NCBI GenBank assembly: GCA_030609215.1
Contig: JAUWCR010000090.1
Coordinates: 1 to 6,144 of the forward strand
Reading direction: 5' to 3'
Origin: Actinomycetes bacterium
GTDB taxonomy: Bacteria > Actinomycetota > Humimicrobiia > Humimicrobiales > Humimicrobiaceae
DNA length: 6,144 nucleotides
Part shown: piece by piece, positions 1 through 5,822 of the stretch
Layout: each line of letters starts with the position of its first letter
How positions within the stretch are numbered: the stretch's first letter is position 1
The notes under the pieces: generated by a model
Seen by the model: only the letters and a program-made list of their open reading frames with translations
Told to the model about the DNA's origin: nothing
The model's database searches: none
Translations under genes and position numbers: made by a program

Positions 1-3
1 TAT

Positions 4-804
4 ATGGCAGAAAATAGAAAAGAGACAGTAATAGTACAAATATCAGATATTCATGTTGGTGAGTCTGAGTTTGTCCCCAGCCTTCTTACGAGAGCTATTG
101 ATGAAATAAATGAACTCAAACCGGATATAGTAATTATAACAGGGGATCTGACTGGTAACGGTTATAGAAGAGAATATGATACTTTTAAAAATTATATTTC
201 TCCTATAAAATGTAAAAATTTAATCATACAACCAGGCAACCATGATTCCAGAAATGTTGGATATATACATTTTGAAGATATATTTGGTGATAGGTTTACA
301 TCTTTTAATTTTAAAGATTTAGCTATAGTTGCTGCAGATTCAAGTGAACCTGATTTAGATAATGGGCAGATTGGAAGGGAGTATTACAAATGGATAAAAA
401 AAGAATTTAATAAATGTAAGGCAGATGATTTTAAAATTTTTGCATTGCATCATCATCTAGTTTCTATTCCAAGAACAGGCAGGGAGAGAAATATTGTTAA
501 TGATGCAGGAGATGTTCTGGAAGTACTGGTTGATTCAGAAGTAGATTTAATATTATGCGGCCACAAGCATGTGCCATACATATGGAGGGTTGAGGATTTA
601 TATGTATTAACTGCAGGAACTGTCTCATGCCTTAGATTAAGAGGAAGGATAGAGCCTAATTATAATATTATTTATGTCAGGGAAAAGGAAATTGATATAT
701 ATAGAAGATTTCCTTTTGATAAAGTTGAAAAGGTTTTAGGAATTAATAGAAAGGTTAAGAAGTATAAATTAAATGATAGATTTATTAAAAAACATAAAAT
801 ATAA
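4..804 (+). CDS. Calcineurin-like metallophosphoesterase (CpdA/COG1409-like)
   Basis: Predicted cytoplasmic metal-dependent phosphoesterase of 266 residues, with no signal peptide or membrane segment. The full set of calcineurin-like motifs is visible: DIH at residues 15-17, GDLT at 47-50 (metal-bridging D48), GNHD at 78-81, HHH at 149-151, and GHKH at 186-189. These supply the ligands for a two-metal centre. Order and length resemble the CpdA-like cyclic-nucleotide phosphodiesterase/phosphohydrolase group, but members act on very different phosphoesters, so the substrate cannot be read from the motifs. The last 32 bases overlap the start of the cDPG synthetase-like gene, suggesting translational coupling. 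I infer a possible role in hydrolysing cDPG, 2,3-diphosphoglycerate or a related phosphoester; this is untested. The ATG at 4 gives a normal N-terminus, but the frame is still open at the window edge and no ribosome site can be seen, so an upstream start is possible. The tail after about residue 240 is lysine-rich. Confidence 0.88.
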   Translation: MAENRKETVIVQISDIHVGESEFVPSLLTRAIDEINELKPDIVIITGDLTGNGYRREYDTFKNYISPIKCKNLIIQPGNHDSRNVGYIHFEDIFGDRFTSFNFKDLAIVAADSSEPDLDNGQIGREYYKWIKKEFNKCKADDFKIFALHHHLVSIPRTGRERNIVNDAGDVLEVLVDSEVDLILCGHKHVPYIWRVEDLYVLTAGTVSCLRLRGRIEPNYNIIYVREKEIDIYRRFPFDKVEKVLGINRKVKKYKLNDRFIKKHKI

Positions 805-2116
805 AGGGAAAAAACTCATAGCCCTTATAGATGGGGAACATTATCCGGAAGTTACTTATGATGCTCTTATGCTTCTTAAAAATAGATTTATTGGAAATTT
901 TTCAGGAATAGTTTTTCTGGGAGGTTTGGAAAAGTTAATAACCAGTAATCTGAGTGATTATTACAGTGAAAAAGTTCACAAGATTGGTGACATTGACTCT
1001 GATTTTGTAAAAGCATTAGAATTCTTTAATCCAGATATAGTATATGATTTAAGTGATGAGCCAGTTGTAAATTATGTTATTAGAATGAAAATAGCATCTT
1101 TTTGTCTGGCAAAAGAATGCAGTTATATGGGACCTGATTTTTTATTTGAATATGAAGAAAAAAATATTACCACAGATATTCCTACTATTGCAGTAATAGG
1201 TACTGGCAAGAGAGTAGGCAAAACTGCAGTGAGTGCTTATATATCTGAATTAATTAGTAATGAAAATAAGAATGTCTGTGTGGTAGCTATAGGCAGAGGA
1301 GGGCCAAAAGAGCCGAAAGTTATTCATGGAGGCAAAGTAGAAATAACGCCGAAGTATTTATTGGATCTCAGTCAAAGAGGTTTTCACGCAAGTTCTGATT
1401 ATATAGAGGATGCTTTTAGCAGTAAGATCACCACTGTTGGCTGTAGGAGATGTGGCGGTGGTTTTGGTGGTAAATTTTTTATGTCCAATATAAAAGAGGG
1501 TATGAAAACAGCAGAAAGTTTAAATCCAGATTTAATTATTGTTGAGGGCAGCGGTGCTTCTATCCCGGCTGTAAAAACTGATAGAACTGTGTGTGTTTTG
1601 GGAGCTTATCAGAGCTGGGAGAATATAATAGGCTATTTAGGTATTTATAGAATAATGTGTGCAGATTTAATTTTTATTACTATGTGTGAAGAACCTATGG
1701 CTGATAAAGGAAAGATTGGTTTTTTAGAAGAGGAAATTAAGAAGATAAATCCTGATGCCAAAATAGTTAAATCAATTTTTCGACCTAAACCCCTGCATGA
1801 CATAAAGGGCAGGAAAATTATAGTGGTAATGACTGCTAGAAATGAAATTGCATCAAAAATTAAAAATTATATTGAACAGGAATATGATTGCAGGGTAATG
1901 AAGATTTCATTTAATCTTGCAGATAGAAAAAAGCTTAAAAATGAATTAGAACAGTGCAGAAATTATGATTCTATTTTAACTGAATTAAAAGCAGCAGCGG
2001 TGGATCTTGTAACAGATTTTGCATTTAGTAATAAAAAGGATATTTTTTATATGATTAATATACCAATAATATTAGAGAATAAGGAGATTTTAAGGGAAGA
2101 ATTAATAATAAACTAA
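773..2116 (+). CDS. cpgS: Cyclic 2,3-diphosphoglycerate synthetase homologue
   Basis: Predicted ATP-dependent enzyme that closes 2,3-diphosphoglycerate to cyclic 2,3-diphosphoglycerate (2,3-DPG + ATP to cDPG + ADP + Pi) in the cytoplasm. The 447 residues are close to the size I recall for the methanogen enzyme, about 460. Visible marks are the N-terminal LIDGEHYP segment (18-25) characteristic of the family, a P-loop GTGKRVGKT at 143-151, a CRRCGGG segment at 224-230 with a CxxC pair and a glycine run, and DLIIVEGSGAS at 253-263, which resembles the Walker B region of dethiobiotin-synthetase-like P-loop ligases. The start at 773 is the only ATG/GTG/TTG before the conserved LIDGEHY segment. 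It lies inside the upstream phosphoesterase gene (32-base overlap), with only a weak purine-rich AAGAAG ribosome site. The kinase making its substrate follows 62 bases downstream. The family assignment rests on motif recognition plus this neighbour. A differently specific P-loop ligase of the same fold is the main alternative. Confidence 0.82.
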   Translation: MIDLLKNIKYKGKKLIALIDGEHYPEVTYDALMLLKNRFIGNFSGIVFLGGLEKLITSNLSDYYSEKVHKIGDIDSDFVKALEFFNPDIVYDLSDEPVVNYVIRMKIASFCLAKECSYMGPDFLFEYEEKNITTDIPTIAVIGTGKRVGKTAVSAYISELISNENKNVCVVAIGRGGPKEPKVIHGGKVEITPKYLLDLSQRGFHASSDYIEDAFSSKITTVGCRRCGGGFGGKFFMSNIKEGMKTAESLNPDLIIVEGSGASIPAVKTDRTVCVLGAYQSWENIIGYLGIYRIMCADLIFITMCEEPMADKGKIGFLEEEIKKINPDAKIVKSIFRPKPLHDIKGRKIIVVMTARNEIASKIKNYIEQEYDCRVMKISFNLADRKKLKNELEQCRNYDSILTELKAAAVDLVTDFAFSNKKDIFYMINIPIILENKEILREELIIN

Positions 2117-2178
2117 TATTTATTTTATTAATAGAGCAGCAAATATAATGTTTTAACAATAATAACTATAAAGAAATA

Positions 2179-3117
2179 ATGGCTAAAAAAAATAATAATT
2201 CTACTGATAAAAATTTAATAGTAATAATTGATAGGAAAAGTGGTTTGCCATTTTCTAAAGGTATACTGGCATCATCTATATCAGTTACCGGGCTGGATAT
2301 AGTTACTGCTCATAAAATTTCCCTAGATATTGAAAAATATCTATTAAAAAGTAAAATGTACTCTATTTCTTTAGGGGATTTAAGATCAATTGTTTTTAGA
2401 TTTATAAAAGAAGAAGTCAGTCTGGAATATGCGGAAAAATATTTACTGTGGCAATCAATAGGTAAATTAGAAAAACCTATTATAATACTTATTGGTGGTG
2501 CAACTGGAGTTGGTAAATCAACTATTGCAACTGTACTGGCAAGTAGATTAAATATAACCAGGGTAGCTTCGTCAGATGCTCTTAGAGAGGTTATGAGAGC
2601 TTCTGTTTCTGATAAACTAATAAGGCCACTTAGAGGCTCTTCTTATAATGCATATAAAAATTTAATATTACCTCCTTCAGGGGTAGAACCGGTAATATTA
2701 GGTTTCAGGGAGCAGGTTATGGCAGTAGTAGTGGGCATTGAAGCTGTAATAAATAGAAGTGTTGAGGAAAAATCAGATATAATTATAGAAGGAGCCCATG
2801 TTGTTCCTGGATATCTGGATTTAAGTAAATACTCCTCTAAAGCTATAATTATAGAAATAGTTATATCAGTTCCTGACAAGGAGATTCATAAAGAACATTT
2901 TACTAAAAGAATGGTTCAAACACAGGGTTCAAGGCCTGTGCAGAAGTATATTAATCATTTAGATAATATATTTATGATACAAAAATATATTGAAGAGCTG
3001 GCGATAAGTAATAATATAAATATTATAGAAAATTATGGATTAGATGGTACTGTTTATGAGGTTTTGGAACTAATATTTCAGAAACTGAAAGAAGAGTTCA
3101 GTAAGATTACAGTCTGA
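2179..3117 (+). CDS. 2-phosphoglycerate kinase with N-terminal ATP-cone
   Basis: Predicted cytoplasmic kinase converting 2-phosphoglycerate + ATP to 2,3-diphosphoglycerate, the substrate of the preceding cDPG synthetase-like protein. At 312 residues it is about the length I recall for the methanogen enzyme, roughly 300. Residues about 11-95 look like an ATP-cone, a regulatory nucleotide-binding domain, beginning with LIVIIDRKSGLPFSKGIL. The kinase domain follows: beta strand IIILIGGATGVGKST with the P-loop at 106-115, then SSDALREVMR (131-140), the mononucleotide-kinase-like position for acceptor binding, and IIIEGAHVVPG (201-211) as the Walker B-like strand. KRMVQTQGSRPVQKYI (243-258) supplies basic residues suited to phosphate binding. 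The ATG at 2179 has a weak AAAGAA ribosome site. No terminator is seen in the 62-base gap upstream, so one transcript with the two previous genes is likely. It ends 14 bases before a convergent gene with no obvious terminator between. The ATP-cone suggests feedback by adenylate level (inference). Confidence 0.87.
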   Translation: MAKKNNNSTDKNLIVIIDRKSGLPFSKGILASSISVTGLDIVTAHKISLDIEKYLLKSKMYSISLGDLRSIVFRFIKEEVSLEYAEKYLLWQSIGKLEKPIIILIGGATGVGKSTIATVLASRLNITRVASSDALREVMRASVSDKLIRPLRGSSYNAYKNLILPPSGVEPVILGFREQVMAVVVGIEAVINRSVEEKSDIIIEGAHVVPGYLDLSKYSSKAIIIEIVISVPDKEIHKEHFTKRMVQTQGSRPVQKYINHLDNIFMIQKYIEELAISNNINIIENYGLDGTVYEVLELIFQKLKEEFSKITV

Positions 3118-3131
3118 TATTAACATGCTGA

Positions 3132-3575
3132 CTAACCGGTGGTGCTATTTTCAATATTAAATTGCCTGGTAACAACTTTAATATCATTCAGAAAGATTTC
3201 TACTGTATAATTTCCAGGTGGAAGTGTTTTATTTCTTCTTGCAAGTGATATAATTACTTTACCTGTTCCATCTCTTTCAGGGTAAATTATACTCTCTTGA
3301 ATAGTCTTTTCTGTATTATCTTGGACTGTATTCCAGTTTACTGTTATCTTATCTTTGGGGGAGAGATCTTCTACGAATAGAATTACATATATTTTTGAAT
3401 CATGACAGGAAAAATCGACTTCATTGCTGCAGGATTCTAATTCATCCATTGTCAATTCTTTATCACAGCTTATATAGGCATTTTTGATGCAGGGGTTTTT
3501 TACAACTGTAGCAACAGAGATAATTATTAAAATTACAGTAATTACAATAAGTAGAATTATGGTTCTTCTGCTCAT
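3132..3575 (-). CDS. Membrane-anchored extracytoplasmic protein, unknown function
   Basis: I do not recognise this 147-residue protein. It starts MSRR and then has one long hydrophobic segment at about residues 5-25, so it is either a signal-anchor or an uncleaved signal peptide placing the rest outside the membrane. The outer part is predicted mostly beta: alternating hydrophobic stretches at 61-69 (KIYVILFVE), 77-82, 105-112 and a C-terminal PPGNYTVEIFLNDIKVVTRQFNI (119-141). That last segment is the kind of ending seen in immunoglobulin-like or fibronectin-like domains. Four cysteines (29, 37, 49, 57) sit before the beta-rich part and could form two disulfides. The gene is convergent with the 2-phosphoglycerate kinase gene (14-base gap) and divergent from the FmdB-family gene. 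No clear Shine-Dalgarno sequence precedes its ATG; a TATACT box (bases 3612 down to 3607) is a possible -10 but has no good -35. The coding call rests on the sensible topology and the single long frame. Confidence 0.72.
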   Translation of the reverse strand: MSRRTIILLIVITVILIIISVATVVKNPCIKNAYISCDKELTMDELESCSNEVDFSCHDSKIYVILFVEDLSPKDKITVNWNTVQDNTEKTIQESIIYPERDGTGKVIISLARRNKTLPPGNYTVEIFLNDIKVVTRQFNIENSTTG

Positions 3576-3649
3576 GGTTATAAAATATAATATATATTGA
3601 GTTTAAAGTATAGTAAATGTGTATTTTAATAGTAGTATATTTTTAATAT

Positions 3650-3678
3650 TTGACTAAAATTTATTATTAGGATATATT
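3650..3678 (+). promoter_or_regulatory. Sigma-70/sigma-A promoter of the FmdB-family gene
   Basis: A -35 box TTGACT (3650-3655) and a -10 box TATATT (3673-3678) are separated by exactly 17 bases, and each differs from consensus by one base. Transcription would start near 3684-3686, only a few bases before the ribosome site at 3692. That fit of promoter, leader and ribosome site supports the call and means the leader is very short. In such AT-rich DNA single boxes occur by chance, but this spacing and placement are good. Confidence 0.65.
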
Positions 3679-3691
3679 CTTTATTGATTTT

Positions 3692-3699
3692 AAGGAGGT
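3692..3699 (+). promoter_or_regulatory. Strong Shine-Dalgarno site fixing the FmdB-family start
   Basis: AAGGAGGT is an eight-base match to the anti-Shine-Dalgarno sequence and lies 8 bases before the ATG at 3708. It would fall inside the coding region if the in-frame TTG at 3684 were used, so it argues for the ATG at 3708. It is the only strong ribosome site in the window; the other genes have weak or no visible sites. Confidence 0.85.
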
Positions 3700-3707
3700 T
3701 AGAAGGA

Positions 3708-4025
3708 ATGCCGATTTATAGTTATAAATGTGGAAATTGTGGGAAAATATTTGATAAGTTTGAAAAGTTTAGCGAAATTGGAAAACAGTACTGCAAATAT
3801 TGTAATGCTGAAGCATTTAGAGTATTTTCACCAGTTGGGATAATATTTAAAGGCTCTGGATTTTATTCTACAGATTATAAATCCAGTTCTAATAAATCTA
3901 TTAGTAGTAATATAGAAAAAAAAGATAAAGAAAAAAGTAAAAAAGAAGATATCAAGGATAGTAAAAAAAGCAATTCAAAGACATTAGCTGCTGGGCAAAA
4001 AAGTACTTCATCAATGAAAAAATAA
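3708..4025 (+). CDS. FmdB-family putative regulatory zinc-ribbon protein
   Basis: A 105-residue protein beginning MPIYSYKCGNCGKIF, the standard opening of the FmdB zinc-ribbon family (named after a putative regulator of formamidase expression). Two CxxC pairs, C8/C11 and C29/C32, form the zinc ribbon, followed by the family's GSGFYSTDYK signature at residues 49-58. The rest (59-105) is a low-complexity tail rich in lysine and serine, probably disordered and possibly nucleic-acid-binding. The start is placed at 3708 because family members begin at this methionine and a strong ribosome site stands 8 bases before it; a longer reading from the TTG at 3684 would add eight unlikely residues. The molecular role of the family is not established; regulation or rRNA/ribosome association are only suggestions. 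It has its own promoter and is followed 39 bases later by a membrane-protein gene. Confidence 0.92.
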   Translation: MPIYSYKCGNCGKIFDKFEKFSEIGKQYCKYCNAEAFRVFSPVGIIFKGSGFYSTDYKSSSNKSISSNIEKKDKEKSKKEDIKDSKKSNSKTLAAGQKSTSSMKK

Positions 4026-4038
4026 AAATTTATTTTTT
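4017..4038. repeat. AT-only inverted repeat overlapping a stop codon
   Basis: AAAAAATAAA (4017-4026) and TTTATTTTTT (4029-4038) are perfect 10-base complements around a 2-base centre. The repeat overlaps the end of the FmdB-family gene. The 3' half ends in a T run, so it could act as a weak terminator, but the stem has no G-C pair and the loop is too small to close as drawn. It may simply reflect base composition. Confidence 0.25.
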
Positions 4039-4064
4039 TAATTTGGGATTTTAATTAACTATCA

Positions 4065-4541
4065 ATGATTTTATTATTAATTCTGTCAATAATATTAATA
4101 TGGCTTCATGTGTCTAGTTTAAGATTTATTATTAGGGCAAATACTAATAAAACAATTTTGGAAGACGCAATGAAGTTAGAAGAGTATCTGCCAGAATCAA
4201 AAAGAGAGTTTTCATTTAAGTCACTTTCAGGAATTTTTTCATTGGTTATAATAGCTGTTTTAAATTTAATTGAAATAGGTTATTTTATAGGTTGTGTTTA
4301 TTTCTTTGATGACTATATAATAATAATTGGAAGTTCGGTTTTGGTTGGATATACTATTTATTCATTACTGAAATTTTTTCCTAATATAAAAAGGTTTTAT
4401 AAAAAACCTGTGGATTATTTAAAGGAAAAGACAAGTGGTTTTGAGAATTTCTTAAGTATTATAATGGCTTCCTTGGAAATTATTTTTTGTATGTATATGC
4501 TTATGAAAGTTGTTATTAGCAATATAAGTATTTTCAAGTAA
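4065..4541 (+). CDS. Four-helix integral membrane protein, unknown function
   Basis: I do not recognise a family. The 158 residues contain four likely membrane helices: about 2-22, 54-81, 83-105 and 128-150. A charged loop (about 24-53) lies between the first two, and a lysine-rich loop (about 106-127, including KRFYKKPVDYLKEK) between the last two. The positive loops would be cytoplasmic, giving an arrangement with short outer connections. No catalytic or transport motif is visible. The start is the first ATG of the frame and opens directly into the first helix; no good Shine-Dalgarno sequence is seen. It lies 39 bases after the FmdB-family gene and 68 bases before xseB, so it may share their transcript, but nothing links it functionally to either. 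Confidence 0.75.
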   Translation: MILLLILSIILIWLHVSSLRFIIRANTNKTILEDAMKLEEYLPESKREFSFKSLSGIFSLVIIAVLNLIEIGYFIGCVYFFDDYIIIIGSSVLVGYTIYSLLKFFPNIKRFYKKPVDYLKEKTSGFENFLSIIMASLEIIFCMYMLMKVVISNISIFK

Positions 4542-4609
4542 AAGTATGTTCTAATCAAGGGTTTGGATGAGTTAAAAATAGAGATAATTATTATTTATTG
4601 GGAACTTAA

Positions 4610-4825
4610 ATGAATAAAATTAAAAAAATAAGTTTTGATGAAGCAGTATTGCAACTGGAAGAAATAGTAAAAGAACTTGAAGATAAAAATATGACTTTAG
4701 AATCTTCTATAGAGAAATTTGAGCTGGGTGTCAAACTCTCTTCTCATTGCTTGAACAAGCTTGATGAAGCTGAAAAAAAGATAGAACAATTAACACGTTC
4801 AGGTAGTGAAAAAGCCAACCAATAA
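4610..4825 (+). CDS. xseB: Exodeoxyribonuclease VII small subunit
   Basis: Small subunit of exonuclease VII, which binds the large catalytic subunit XseA; the complex degrades single-stranded DNA from both ends in the cytoplasm. At 71 residues it has normal family length. The core SFDEAVLQLEEIVKELEDKN (8-27) is followed by an S/T-LE-S-S-IEKFELGVKL helix and LNKLDEAEKKIEQL (49-62), the two-helix coiled hairpin typical of XseB. The ATG at 4610 gives the usual short lead of basic residues before FDEA; a weak GGGA lies 6 bases upstream. xseA, commonly the immediate upstream neighbour, is not in the window: upstream lies an unrelated membrane protein and downstream an accessory-looking segment. 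The identification is very secure. Confidence 0.95.
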   Translation: MNKIKKISFDEAVLQLEEIVKELEDKNMTLESSIEKFELGVKLSSHCLNKLDEAEKKIEQLTRSGSEKANQ

Positions 4826-4854
4826 TTACAAAAACAATATAAATAACAGTATAA

Positions 4855-4980
4855 GATAGCCTGATATCTAATAAAAGTGGACATTATATTATTTGCAAAT
4901 TTTGTGGATCCAAGAATGTATTTGTTAGAGATGATAAGCTAGGATTGCTAGGAATGAGATTAATTAATATTGTAGAATAA
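4855..4980 (+). pseudogene. Start-less zinc-ribbon reading frame before the DUF3800 gene
   Basis: The frame is open from the TAA at 4852-4854 to the TAA at 4978-4980. It contains no ATG, GTG or TTG early enough to include its recognisable part; only CTG at 4861 or ATT codons could serve, and no ribosome site is visible. It reads HYIICKFCGSKNVFVRDDKLG and continues to GMRLINIVE. CKFCGSKN has the form of the first knuckle of a zinc ribbon, but a second cysteine pair is missing. It ends 5 bases before the ATG of the DUF3800 gene. It is most simply the remnant of a longer zinc-binding protein, cut when this segment was assembled. A tiny expressed protein with a non-standard start, coupled to DUF3800 translation, is the alternative. 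Confidence 0.4.
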
Positions 4981-4985
4981 GATTT

Positions 4986-5750
4986 ATGTACTATTTATTT
5001 TTAGATGAATCAGGTGATCACAATTATAAGAGTATAGGTAATGCTCCTATATTTGTTTTAGCGGGTTGTATCTTTAATAATAAGTCGAATTATCTAAACT
5101 ACCTAGAATCGATAAACAAATTTCACAAATTTAAAGAAAAGCATTTCAATAATTTCTATACCATATTACACACGAGAGATATTACAAGAAGTGTCAAAAC
5201 CTTCAAGAATATGAGAAATTCTAAATATAGAGCTTCTTTCACTCGAGATTCTAATAACCTTATAAATAATTGTGATTTTCTTTTAGTAAGTGCAATAATT
5301 TATAAACAGAGTTTATTTGATAAATTTGGGAAAAGAGCAACAGATCCATATCTTTACTCTTTTGATAGAATAATTGAAAGGTTTGTCTTTTTCTTAGATG
5401 ATGCCCACGATGAAAAAAAAGGTATAATTTTTTATGAAAGTAGGGCAAATAGATTGGACAGGCAATTAGAGAAAAGATATTTAAGTATAAAAAAATATGG
5501 CACTATTAAATTAAATAATACTACAAATTTAGATAAGGATAGAGTTAATAATAGAATCATAAGCATAATAAAGATAAATAAAGATAGTAATATTACTGGA
5601 ATTCAAATATCTGATTTGTGTGCTACTCCAATAGCTAGAAATGAATTAGGTAAATCTGACAATTTTATAAAATATAATATAATTAAAAATAAATTCAGGA
5701 AGGGACCAGCAGGTAAAATAGAAGGTTATGGAAAAATAGTAATAAAATAA
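4986..5750 (+). CDS. DUF3800 family protein, predicted nuclease-like
   Basis: A 254-residue cytoplasmic protein of the DUF3800 family, of unproven function. The opening YLFLDESGD (3-11) with D7 and E8 is the family's N-terminal signature. Further conserved-looking points are LHTRDI (61-66), IIFYESR (147-153, E151), GIQISDLCATPIARN (205-219, D210) and a short GYGKIVIK end. The acidic residues D7, E151 and D210, each at the end of a hydrophobic strand, suggest an RNase H-like metal site; this is inference from the pattern. Length and both termini look complete. No Shine-Dalgarno sequence stands before the ATG at 4986; the start is chosen because the signature begins at residue 3, and it lies 5 bases after a zinc-ribbon frame that might couple translation. 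Two tandem hairpins begin one base after the stop codon. Codons are as AT-rich as in neighbouring genes, but the position between xseB and a decayed recombinase suggests acquisition. Confidence 0.85.
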   Translation: MYYLFLDESGDHNYKSIGNAPIFVLAGCIFNNKSNYLNYLESINKFHKFKEKHFNNFYTILHTRDITRSVKTFKNMRNSKYRASFTRDSNNLINNCDFLLVSAIIYKQSLFDKFGKRATDPYLYSFDRIIERFVFFLDDAHDEKKGIIFYESRANRLDRQLEKRYLSIKKYGTIKLNNTTNLDKDRVNNRIISIIKINKDSNITGIQISDLCATPIARNELGKSDNFIKYNIIKNKFRKGPAGKIEGYGKIVIK

Positions 5751-5760
5751 TTAGAGTGCC

Positions 5761-5775
5761 GACCGCAATGGCAGA
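5761..5775 (+). repeat. Loop repeat copy 1
   Basis: GACCGCAATGGCAGA occupies nearly the whole loop of hairpin 1 and is followed by a run of G. It is much richer in G+C than the surrounding DNA and identical to copy 2, whose start is 47 bases further on. Confidence 0.9.
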
Positions 5776-5807
5776 GGGCACTCTATATATCTTTCAAGCT
5801 ATAACCT

Positions 5808-5822
5808 GACCGCAATGGCAGA
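5808..5822 (+). repeat. Loop repeat copy 2
   Basis: GACCGCAATGGCAGA again, in the loop of hairpin 2 and also followed by a G run after one added A. I see no third copy on either strand of the window. Confidence 0.9.

Noticed and set aside
2643..2879. 78-codon minus-strand frame
   Set aside because: It lies wholly inside the 2-phosphoglycerate kinase gene, opposite its conserved P-loop-to-Walker B region, has no ribosome site and shows no recognisable motif: a shadow.
3104..3140. Possible terminator between the convergent genes (AGTC/GACT, ACCGGT)
   Set aside because: Only four-base stems and a short palindrome that belongs to the coding end of the minus-strand gene; no T tract.
3684..3707. 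N-terminal extension of the FmdB-family protein from TTG
   Set aside because: The Shine-Dalgarno site falls inside it and the family normally begins at the methionine encoded at 3708.
4190..4197. TCTGCCAG in the membrane-protein gene as a reverse copy of the loop repeat
   Set aside because: Only seven bases match the complement of the repeat and no hairpin surrounds it; coincidence.
4563..4588. Promoter before xseB (TTGGAT and GATAAT)
   Set aside because: The spacer is only 14 bases and the boxes match poorly; chance is likely in this AT-rich sequence.
4854..4869. AGATA/TATCT inverted repeat after xseB
   Set aside because: Five pairs, nearly all A-T, with a 6-base loop and no T run; too weak to call a terminator.
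5260..5448. 62-codon minus-strand frame
   Set aside because: It is antisense to the middle of the DUF3800 gene with an odd His/Phe/Leu-rich composition and no start signals: a shadow.
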